Shown one piece after another: positions 25,801 to 34,400 of a stretch of DNA of 64,000 nucleotides; within the stretch, counting starts at the first letter, position 1; the number at the start of each line of letters is the position of its first letter. The notes below the pieces were generated by a model. That model was not told the DNA's origin. It worked only from the letters and a program-made list of their open reading frames with translations, and searched no databases. The position numbers and the translations under genes are program-made. The stretch lies in contig DWYB01000086.1 of assembly GCA_019118885.1 (NCBI GenBank), positions 1 through 64,000 on the forward strand, in the 5' to 3' direction. This DNA comes from Candidatus Mediterraneibacter surreyensis. Lineage in GTDB: Bacteria > Bacillota > Clostridia > Lachnospirales > Lachnospiraceae.

Positions 25801-27081
25801 ATGAAGAAAAAAAGAGTGCTCGCACTTATCATGGCTGCACTGATGACAGGCGGTCTTATGACAGGATGCGGAAGTTCTGACAGCGGGTCCGCAGATAACA
25901 GCGGAGATGCTGCAGAGCAGGAAGAGGTACAGGAAGTCAGCCTTACAGTGTGGGGTCCGCAGGAAGATCAGGCGGCGCTGGAAGGATATGACGAAGGCCT
26001 CCTGAAATCAATGTGCGAAGCATTTGACGAAGCACATCCGGAATGGGAGATCAACTTTGAGTACGGCGTATGCGGCGAAGGCGATGCGAGAGACCAGGTG
26101 ACAAAAGACGTGGAGCAGGCAGGAGACGTATACTTCTATGCAAACGATCAGATCCCGACGCTTGTCGACGCAGGCGCTCTTGCTAAACTGGGCGGAGATA
26201 CGGAAACCTGGGTAAAAGAAAACAATGACGAGACAATGGTACAGTCTGTTACATATAACGACGGAATCTATGGAGTTCCGTTCACATCCAATACATGGTT
26301 TATGTATTATGACAAGAGCAAATTCTCCGAGGACGATGTAAAATCACTTGACACTATGATGGAAAAGGATCTTGGAGACGGAGTATATAACTTCGGGTTC
26401 CCGATGACAGACAGCTGGTATGTAGAAGCATTCTACTTCGGAGCAGGGTGTACGCTCTTTGGCGACGGAACAGATCCGTCAGCAGGATGTGATTTCGACA
26501 GCGAAGCAGGTATCGCAGCTACTCAGTACATGGTAGATCTTGCAGCTAATCCGAAATTCACAAATAATCAGGACGGAAGCTGTCTCGCACTTTTCCAGGA
26601 AGGCAAACTCGGCGCATTCTGCAGCGGTTCCTGGGATGCGGCAGCGATCAGAGAAGCACTTGGCGATAACTTCGGAGCAGTAAAACTTCCTACTGTAAAC
26701 ATCAATGGAACAGAAGGACAGATGAAATCTTTCGCAGGAAGCAAAGCAATCGGCGTAAATCCGAACTGCGAGAACCCGGAAGTGGCTGTAGCGCTCGCAC
26801 AGTATCTGGGAGGCGAGGAATGCCAGCAGATCAGATATGAGACAAGAGGTATTATTCCGACACTGTCTACAATTGAAGTTGGAGACGACGAAGTAGCAAA
26901 AGCTCAGATGGATGAGATCAGTGAAGCATCCTTCCTTCAGCCGGTACTTTCCGAGATGAATGCATACTGGACACCGGCAGAAACAATGGGTAAAGAGATC
27001 ATCCAGGGAGATGTGACGGCAGACAATGCGGCTGAGAAGACAAAGGCAATGACCGAGGGAATCCTTTCCAGCGGATTATAA
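25801..27081 (+). CDS. maltose/maltodextrin-type ABC substrate-binding lipoprotein
   Basis: This 426-residue lipoprotein (lipobox GGLMTGC) has the family 1 solute-binding fold. Its features include LTVWGPQEDQAALEGYDEGL at the mature N-terminus, YGVPFTSNTWFMYYDKSKF and the SGSWDAAAI block. It probably binds maltodextrins released by the amylase encoded next to it. GAGGAGGAAAT precedes the ATG at 25801. Two permease genes follow after hairpins that may reduce read-through. Ligand identity is inferred from context and family similarity to MalE. Confidence 0.9.
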   Translation: MKKKRVLALIMAALMTGGLMTGCGSSDSGSADNSGDAAEQEEVQEVSLTVWGPQEDQAALEGYDEGLLKSMCEAFDEAHPEWEINFEYGVCGEGDARDQVTKDVEQAGDVYFYANDQIPTLVDAGALAKLGGDTETWVKENNDETMVQSVTYNDGIYGVPFTSNTWFMYYDKSKFSEDDVKSLDTMMEKDLGDGVYNFGFPMTDSWYVEAFYFGAGCTLFGDGTDPSAGCDFDSEAGIAATQYMVDLAANPKFTNNQDGSCLALFQEGKLGAFCSGSWDAAAIREALGDNFGAVKLPTVNINGTEGQMKSFAGSKAIGVNPNCENPEVAVALAQYLGGEECQQIRYETRGIIPTLSTIEVGDDEVAKAQMDEISEASFLQPVLSEMNAYWTPAETMGKEIIQGDVTADNAAEKTKAMTEGILSSGL

Positions 27082-27091
27082 AAAAGACAAG

Positions 27092-27129
27092 AGAATGTCC
27101 CGTCAGTCATTGGCGGGACATTCTTTTTC
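27092..27129 (+). terminator. hairpin terminator between binding protein and permeases
   Basis: AGAATGTCCCG (27092-27102) pairs with CGGGACATTCT (27114-27124), followed by TTTTT. Read-through would lower permease levels relative to the binding protein. Confidence 0.85.
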
Positions 27130-27188
27130 CCAGGAGAGCGCCGCAGATCAGGCGCTGGCGGAATCTGCGCCGGTCTCCTGGGAAAAAG
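27124..27188 (+). other. second hairpin in the same gap
   Basis: 27124-27137 pairs with 27174-27188 (TTTTTCCCAGGAGA with its complement), with further pairing inside. Its left arm includes the T-run of the preceding terminator, so the two structures partly compete. Confidence 0.6.
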
Positions 27189-27216
27189 GAATTCTTCGAA
27201 ACACAAGGAGGAAACT

Positions 27217-28623
27217 ATGAGAGCAAGAGGAGCGAAGAAAAAAGAAACTCCAATAAAAATGAAAGAGTTTCCGGAGGTAGTTTCAGTCAGAGAATCCATC
27301 CGGAAAGGAAAAACAGCGGTAAAACTCTCATGCCTGATCATGGGAGCCGGAAATATCCGCTACGGACAGTATGTAAAAGGCATCCTGTTTTTGGCTGCGG
27401 AAGTCATTTATATCCTCTTTATGGCGATGTTCGGAACGGGAATGCTGGCCGGCCTGACTACATTGGGAACTCAGACGGGCCAGGAAGTATTTAATGAGGC
27501 GAAACAGATCTACGAATATACGCAGGGAGATAACTCCATGTTGTTTCTGCTCTACGGAGTAGCTACTATATTCATCACGATCGGATTTTTTATTATATGG
27601 CGGACAAATGTGAAATCCGCGTACACGCAGCAGAAGAAGACAGAAGAAGGGAAAAAGGTGCTGTCATTGAAGGAGGATCTCAGGTCGCTCCTGGACAAAC
27701 GGCTTAATTCTACACTCCTTTTCTTCCCCACGCTGTGCGTTATCATGTTTACGATCCTGCCGCTGGTGTTTATGATCTGTATGGCGTTTACAAACTACGA
27801 CAGGAATCACCAGCCTCCGGGCCAGCTTTTTGACTGGGTAGGACTTAAAAACTTTGAGACGATACTTGATGCGGGAAGCGGGCTCGGATATGCATTCTGG
27901 CACATACTCGGCTGGACGTTTGTGTGGGCGATAGCAGCTACTTTCATCAATTACATCCTCGGGATGATCCTTGCTATGATCATTAACTGGAAAGAGACAA
28001 GGTGCAAAGGATTCTGGAGATTTATCTTCGTTCTTTCCATCGCAGTGCCGCAGTTTGTCTCTCTGCTGATCATGAGGACCATGCTTCAGGAACAGGGAGC
28101 GATCAACGTCCTTCTCCAGGATCTGGGGCTGATCAGCGACGCTCTGCCTTTCTGGACAGATGCAACATGGGCAAGAGTGACGATCATCGTGGTAAATATA
28201 TGGATCGGTATTCCTTATACGATCCTTCAGGTAACAGGAATTCTGCAGAATATACCGGCAGAATTATATGAATCTGCAAAAATAGACGGGGCCGGACCAG
28301 TCACGATTTTTTTCAAAATTACCCTTCCATACATGCTGTTTGTGACGACCCCGTACCTTATTACACAGTTTATCGGAAACATCAACAACTTCAATGTGAT
28401 CTACCTCCTGTCAGAAGGAGGGCCGGCGGCCATGGATTATTACAACGGAACCGGGGGCAAGACCGACCTTCTCGTTACATGGCTCTACAAACTGACTATC
28501 GACTTTAAAGATTACAATTACGGAGCTGTCATAGGTATACTTACCTTTGTCATCTGTGCAACGCTGGCGCTCGTTACATACAGAAGGACGGGATCATATA
28601 AGAACGAGGAGGGATTCCAGTAA
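27217..28623 (+). CDS. maltodextrin-type ABC permease, MalF-like, with N-terminal membrane extension
   Basis: This 468-residue inner-membrane permease has the CUT1 permease core at about 165-468, with the EAA loop ELYESAKIDGAGPVTIFFKITLP. About 150 residues precede the core, with two additional hydrophobic segments (near 50-75 and 105-130) and a charged linker. Most CUT1 permeases have about 290-300 residues. A GGAGG site precedes the ATG. It would pair with the MalG-like protein. No ATPase gene is present in the cluster. Confidence 0.93.
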   Translation: MRARGAKKKETPIKMKEFPEVVSVRESIRKGKTAVKLSCLIMGAGNIRYGQYVKGILFLAAEVIYILFMAMFGTGMLAGLTTLGTQTGQEVFNEAKQIYEYTQGDNSMLFLLYGVATIFITIGFFIIWRTNVKSAYTQQKKTEEGKKVLSLKEDLRSLLDKRLNSTLLFFPTLCVIMFTILPLVFMICMAFTNYDRNHQPPGQLFDWVGLKNFETILDAGSGLGYAFWHILGWTFVWAIAATFINYILGMILAMIINWKETRCKGFWRFIFVLSIAVPQFVSLLIMRTMLQEQGAINVLLQDLGLISDALPFWTDATWARVTIIVVNIWIGIPYTILQVTGILQNIPAELYESAKIDGAGPVTIFFKITLPYMLFVTTPYLITQFIGNINNFNVIYLLSEGGPAAMDYYNGTGGKTDLLVTWLYKLTIDFKDYNYGAVIGILTFVICATLALVTYRRTGSYKNEEGFQ

Positions 28624-29483
28624 TGAAATCAATGAAGACGAAAAAGAGAATACTGATCACAATCGTACATGTGCTCCTTACAGTTCTTGCGATTATATGG
28701 GTGTTTCCGATATTCTGGGTAGTTATGACCTCTTTCCGTGCGGGAAAAGGATCTTATTCCACTGAATTCATACCGGAGGAGCTGACCGTCGGCAATTACA
28801 TAAAACTGTTTACAGATACGGGGGTATTTGATTTCCCCAGAATGTTTATGAACACATTGATAGTGGCTATAGTGACCTGTATCCTGGCTACGTTTTTCCT
28901 GATCTCGATCGCATACACCATGTCCAGGATGCGGTTCAAGATGAGAAAACCTTATCTGAACATTGCCCTGATCCTCGGAATGTTCCCCGGGTTCATGTCC
29001 ATGATCGCAGTGTACTATATCCTGAAAGGGATGGGGCTTACAGACGGCGGACTGAAACTGATCGCGCTGATCCTTGTGTATTCGGGAGGCGCCAATCTGC
29101 TGAGTTTCTATGTCGCGAAAGGATTCTTCGATACGATCCCGAAAGGAATAGACGAGGCCGCATATATAGACGGCGCGACAAGGTGGAACGTGTTCACGAA
29201 GATCACGCTCCCTCTGTCCAGACCGATCCTTGTATATACGCTGCTGACCAGCTTTATTGCTCCGTGGACAGACTTCATATTTGCAAAGGTGATCATCGGA
29301 TCGGATTCCAGATATTATACCGTATCGGTAGGATTGTTCCAGATGCTTGCAAAGGAAAATATCTATCAGTGGTATACGTGTTTTGCGGCAGGAGCGGTGT
29401 GCGTGTCCATACCGATTGCGATCCTGTTTATCTATGTACAGAGATTCTATGCGGACGGACTGTCCGGTGCAGTAAAAGGGTGA
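28623..29483 (+). CDS. maltodextrin-type ABC permease, MalG-like
   Basis: This 286-residue six-helix permease is the partner of the MalF-like protein. The EAA loop is IDEAAYIDGATRWNVFTKITLP. Its ATG overlaps the stop codon of the upstream gene by one base, so the two are translationally coupled. The response regulator gene starts 6 nt after its stop, which places the regulator in the same operon. Confidence 0.95.
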   Translation: MKSMKTKKRILITIVHVLLTVLAIIWVFPIFWVVMTSFRAGKGSYSTEFIPEELTVGNYIKLFTDTGVFDFPRMFMNTLIVAIVTCILATFFLISIAYTMSRMRFKMRKPYLNIALILGMFPGFMSMIAVYYILKGMGLTDGGLKLIALILVYSGGANLLSFYVAKGFFDTIPKGIDEAAYIDGATRWNVFTKITLPLSRPILVYTLLTSFIAPWTDFIFAKVIIGSDSRYYTVSVGLFQMLAKENIYQWYTCFAAGAVCVSIPIAILFIYVQRFYADGLSGAVKG

Positions 29484-29489
29484 TGTGAA

Positions 29490-31010
29490 ATGTATACAGT
29501 GTTGATCGCTGACGACGAAAAGATCGAACGCAACGGAATCCGGCAGCTTCTGAATAAAGAAGCGGGCAGTTACCGGATCCTGGAAGCTGCCAACGGCCGG
29601 GAGGCTGAGAAGATCATAGAAGAGGATAAAGTGGATATACTTCTGACAGATATCCGGATGCCGTTTGTAAACGGCCTTGAACTTGCTAAGAAAACTTCGG
29701 AATGTTCAGGAGACACGGAGATTATTATATTCAGCGGATATCATGATTTTAATTATGCCAGGACTGCGATACGGTACGGTGTGCAGGACTATATTCTGAA
29801 GCCGGTGGATCCGGTGGAATTCGGCAAAGCATTTCTCCATGTAAGACAGAATCTCAGCGACAGAAAGGAACATCTTGGAGAAAAGCAGGAAAGGATACGC
29901 CTGCTGAACCAGTATTTCCTTCTGAATTATATCCTGGGAGGCAACCAGACCGCGCTCAGAGCGGCGGAAAACCATATTGATATTGAGCTGTGGGATCAGA
30001 TCAGATATATGATCATGCTGGAGTGCAGGGCGGGATTCTTCGAGAAATACGGCGAGGAGTTCCAGAAGTCATTGAAAGGTATCTTTCAGGAGCGGGCATT
30101 CTATCTGAATCTGAATACAGATCAGGCGCTTCTGCTCATATCAGGAGAAAACACAGACCAGCAGAAAGAAGCAGAGCGGCTTATGAGCTGGCTGTATCGG
30201 AAGTACGGAGTTAAGTTCTACCTTGCAGTCAGCAGGACCATCAGTTCGAGAGAAGAGCTGCCGGAAACTTACCGCAGGCTGGATGAACTGATGGAAGAAA
30301 AATTCTACCATACAGAACGGCATCTCTTCTGCGAGGCGCCGGAAGGCACAGGCGAGAAGCTGCTGGAAGAAGGCTGCCTGATCGGCATGCTGGAGAAGGA
30401 TATCCGGAACCGCGACGTATATCATATGGAGGAACATTTCGAACGCGTGGTAAAGAAATACAGCGGCAACAGCGGTTTTCCCAATATGTACGTGAAATTC
30501 GTATTCACCAATATCGTCAAAGTCCTGGGCGAATCCTCCCCAATGGCGGACGACCGGGATATGGAGAAAGTGATCGATGATATGTATCAGTGCTCCTCTG
30601 TGAAAGAGCTTATCGCCACGGCGCAAAAGGAGATGGAGAACTTCCTTCAATTTATCTCAGAAGACAAGAGCAGTCTGAAATATAAGGTGGAGATGACAAA
30701 AGAATACATTAAGAAACATTATATGGAAGATATCCAGGTAGACCAGATGGCTGCAAGGCTGTATCTGTCTCCGGGATATCTGAGCATGGTGTTCAAGAAG
30801 GAGGTGGGAGAGAACATCAAACAATATATCCGAAATGTCCGGATGGCGAAGGCGGAGGAACTTCTTACTGTCACACAGATGTCAGTGCGTGAGATAGGAG
30901 AACATACGGGATTTAAAAATATGTCCTATTTCTCCAAATGCTTCCGGCAGCAGTTCGGCGATACTCCGGAGAGTTACCGGAGGAAGAGCACAGAACAACA
31001 GACAAAGTAG
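29490..31010 (+). CDS. YesN-type response regulator (REC plus AraC helix-turn-helix)
   Basis: This 506-residue DNA-binding regulator has an N-terminal receiver domain with Asp54 (ILLTDIRMP) and Lys104 region (YILKPVDP), an unassigned middle region, and a C-terminal AraC-type domain (about 400-500: QMAARLYLSPGYLSMVFKK and GFKNMSYFSKCFRQ). It probably activates the maltodextrin operon of which it is the last gene. No histidine kinase gene lies nearby, so its partner is missing from this locus. It is closely similar to the regulator at 47003-48559, which does have a kinase. Confidence 0.93.
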   Translation: MYTVLIADDEKIERNGIRQLLNKEAGSYRILEAANGREAEKIIEEDKVDILLTDIRMPFVNGLELAKKTSECSGDTEIIIFSGYHDFNYARTAIRYGVQDYILKPVDPVEFGKAFLHVRQNLSDRKEHLGEKQERIRLLNQYFLLNYILGGNQTALRAAENHIDIELWDQIRYMIMLECRAGFFEKYGEEFQKSLKGIFQERAFYLNLNTDQALLLISGENTDQQKEAERLMSWLYRKYGVKFYLAVSRTISSREELPETYRRLDELMEEKFYHTERHLFCEAPEGTGEKLLEEGCLIGMLEKDIRNRDVYHMEEHFERVVKKYSGNSGFPNMYVKFVFTNIVKVLGESSPMADDRDMEKVIDDMYQCSSVKELIATAQKEMENFLQFISEDKSSLKYKVEMTKEYIKKHYMEDIQVDQMAARLYLSPGYLSMVFKKEVGENIKQYIRNVRMAKAEELLTVTQMSVREIGEHTGFKNMSYFSKCFRQQFGDTPESYRRKSTEQQTK

Positions 31011-31038
31011 TCTGTAAATTAATATTGCCATGATCATA

Positions 31039-31081
31039 CCGGCATGTGGATCAGATCAGAGATCCACATGCCGGAATTTTT
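31039..31081 (+). terminator. intrinsic terminator after the maltodextrin operon
   Basis: A perfect 14-bp stem (31039-31052 with 31061-31074) is followed by AATTTTTAT. Confidence 0.85.
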
Positions 31082-31121
31082 ATGGGAAAAAATACGATCG
31101 GTATATGCAATCTGAGAAATG

Positions 31122-31175
31122 TTACATAAATCGGAGGATTTTCTAATTGAACGCCATCCTGACGGAGGGTATAAT
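31122..31175 (+). promoter_or_regulatory. promoter of the small Arg-rich ORF with the shared upstream element
   Basis: The element TTACATAAATCGGAGGAT begins at 31122. TTGAAC (-35) lies at 31147-31152 and TATAAT (-10) at 31170-31175, with a 17-nt spacer. Element-to--10 distance is 48 nt. The same arrangement recurs at 31371. Confidence 0.75.
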
Positions 31176-31218
31176 TTCCCATGAAAAAAATGAGGAAAAA
31201 CCTGAAAGGTTGTGAAGG

Positions 31219-31341
31219 ATGATGACAAAAGCGAGATTGAAGGAGAGAACAAGAAGAGGACGGGCGAGCAGAGAAAGAATGCTCGAACAGCGGAGAAGAA
31301 CGTCCAGGCGGGTCCTGCGTGAGCGGAGAGTGGAAGTGTAA
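31219..31341 (+). CDS. small Arg-rich protein, candidate
   Basis: A 40-codon reading frame starts MMTKARLKERTRRG and ends RRVLRERRVEV. About 16 of its residues are Arg, with few hydrophobic residues other than Leu and Val, and it is predicted to be a highly basic helix. GAAGGA lies just before the start; the spacing depends on which of two adjacent ATGs is used. It has its own promoter (31122-31175) and lies in the gap between the maltodextrin operon and the pilus locus. I recognise no family. A nucleic-acid-binding or antimicrobial-like role is only a guess; it may also be a spurious frame. Confidence 0.45.
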   Translation: MMTKARLKERTRRGRASRERMLEQRRRTSRRVLRERRVEV

Positions 31342-31370
31342 AACGTTTGACTTATATAACCTGTGGAAAA

Positions 31371-31424
31371 TTACATAAATCGGAGGATTTTATAATTGAA
31401 AAATACGTGGAGGGGGGGTATGAT
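31371..31424 (+). promoter_or_regulatory. pilus operon promoter with the shared upstream element
   Basis: The element TTACATAAATCGGAGGAT begins at 31371. TTGAAA (31396-31401) and TATGAT (31419-31424) are separated by 17 nt. The first 21 bases of the element are identical to the copy at 31122, and the spacing is again 48 nt. Confidence 0.75.
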
Positions 31425-31486
31425 CTTATCCAGAAAATAGAAAATATATCGTAAAAATACAGTATGAAAGACAGGGAAGGATGGGT

Positions 31487-34400
31487 ATGAAAAAGAAGAT
31501 ATGGGGAGTGCTGCTGTCGGTTGCCGTGCTTGTGACTACGGTGAACTTTCCGACAACAGCAGGAGCGGAAGAAAATAAAGGAGGAGCGGATGCTTCAGGT
31601 ATTGTTGTTAAAGTAAGCGATGATATGAACGGCAGCAATGCAAATGAGTCAGACGAGATACAGACTGTTCAGATCTCAGCGCAGAATCAGAGTAACATGG
31701 ATGCTGTGGTGAGAATTTTTTTGCTAAATGAAGATAAAGAAACTGCGGATACAGAGGTGGAAATCCCGAATCTGTGCGATAAAGATCAGATCACAGATGA
31801 AACGGTGCAGACAGAGATGGCGGAGACGCTGAAAAGCGCGCTTACACTTGAAGACGGAACAAATTCGGCACTGGATGCACAGTGGATTGAGAAGAAGGAC
31901 GACAGCGGAAATGTGACCGCAAAATATCTGGAAGCAGCTCTCCCGGCGGGAACGGCGGCTGCCTTTGACATGCAGCTTATGTACCGCACGGATGAAGAGA
32001 ACTACACGAAGAAGACCATCGTCCGGGCGAAGGCATTTGTGGACGAGCAGGATGTGACGAAGGCTTCGGATGTGGAAGATGAGGATAACGAGGCTGAGGT
32101 TAAATGGGAAGTCGTAAAGGTGGAAGAAGAGAGTGAGGCCGCGGGAGAGGACGAAGAGACAGCGGGAAGTGCAGCGAAAGCTAGTAGAATAGCGGCGAAG
32201 AGTGCGGTGAACGAGATAGAAAATTTAAAAACAGAAGATAAAAAGGTACGAAGTAATAATGGCTTTACCATATATTTTGATCCTTCTGGGAATGAATCGG
32301 CATCTTGGAACAAGGATGCACAGATATATGTATATGGCTTCAACAGCGATACCGATAATTCGGGACCTCCTCAGGCTATGCAGCGATCGGAACATTCGGG
32401 GTTGAGCAATGGATGGCAGTTTACTTTTGAGAAAGAATATAAAAATGTAATCTTTTTGAATCAACAAAATTGGCCAAGCGGTACCAATCAATCATCTGTT
32501 ACAGTAGATTTGGCGGTTGATCAAAACTATGTTTCACCATGTTTTAAACTGACTGGAGAATTTGATAGTACGAGTGGCGGAAAAAAGAAGGCGGAACAAA
32601 GGGATCTGGGGGCAGATACATATGCCGGAACAACGCTTAAGTTTTTCGACATGACCTCGTCTTTGGAACAGTCAGACGTGACTGCTGTATTTCAGACAGA
32701 GAATGGAACAAAAAAGAAAAAAATCAATATATCCGGCAGCTTTCAGATTCCGGAAGATGCAGAAAACGGAGCTTACACAAAAGTTAAGTTTACTGTTAAT
32801 GAAAGCAATACGGCATGGTATGATCTGAGCGATATAGTAGAGACAGGACAAACAACCTTTTATTATGGCAGAAGTACACTGTTAAACGGAGAGACGATCA
32901 GCGGATGGGGAATGGACATTTCTGCCGATGCAGAACTGTCCGGAAAGAAACTGTATTTTTCCAAGGATGATTTTTCAAATGCAGATAGAATAGTTATCGG
33001 CAGTGTCAATGGACAGATATCAGAAAAAAACGAGAGCGATGAAACCGTTTTGTATTACGAGTTCCCAGATGGTGCAGGGATCACGCAGCAAAGTGTTATT
33101 GCCATTCAATCTGGCGAAAATACCTATCGTTTTATGTGGGGGGATTTAAGCTATAACAAAGTTACAGTTACGGAAAAAATTGCGGAAGTAAATGAAGCAT
33201 ACGCGGCGGCTCAGACGATTTATTTTGACGCGACATTATCAAAACTAGATTATGTAAAGACGGCAACAGATGCAAGTGGAAATGAAGCAACAGATACTTC
33301 GGAGCCGGGCAGCGCGATTCCTGCAACAGAAAATGGGAAAGTATACTACTGGATCAGAAAGAATGAAAATGATGCAACTGGACAAAGAGGAGAGTTAGCG
33401 TTACTTCCTGATGACGACGATGTTTATTTTCTGGATGTTCCGGCAGGATATACACAGATTGTTTTCAGCAATTATGAATTTACCGGAAGTAATGGATTAT
33501 CATACACGGGAGATTCTACCGATTGGATTAATATTCCTGCGGCATATGAAAAACCGTGTTTTTATGCAGACTCCGGCGATGATTCAACCTATAACAAAAC
33601 AGATAACAGTAAACACCGTGATGGATACTGGGGAGAACTGGGAGAAACGCGTGATGCGGAAAAAGGCAAGGCAGGCAGTGATGTCGTAGACATTGATCAG
33701 GAACCGTTCGTAAGAGATACGGAGAAACTTTATGTAAATACGACGTTTTATGATTACTATACAGATTATGAACTGAACGGCTTCAACAGAGATGATTATG
33801 AAGATTATACAGGGCAAACGACTGGTCAGAATCCCATGGAATCTCAGAGAAGCTGGGTGCCGTTCCGCCTTTTTGATCAAACGCTGAGTGATTATTATAC
33901 AGATCATAACATAACGATTCCTATTTATACAGGACATTTTCAGTCAAATGTCAGTTTGACAAGTGCGAACCGTTTTACACATATCGCTGACTCCTTGAAA
34001 CTGTTTGGCTGGAAAAATCAAAATGCATTTTTCTCTACAAATAATTCGGCGATAGATGTAGAAGGAAATAGTAAGCCAACTTATGGAGATGCATTTTACG
34101 ATTATGCAGCGCAGGGATTGGTAGAGGATACTTTGCAGGACGGTCAGTTGATCGGAAAAGGAAGCTCCAGTGCGGAGCCGCACTTCAACAAAGAATTTCT
34201 GGAAGGAGATAACAGCAGAAATACAATACTTGGAGAAGTCTATGAGAATGTCGCATTTCCTTTTAAAAAAGAATTGATAGACGGGGCATATTACTGGAGT
34301 TTTAACAGTAAGGATACAACGTTGGAAATGCGCAGAGATCCGGAATCATCTCAGTATTATCTAAAAGAAATTGCTGATTCTGGACAAAGAGACAGACATA

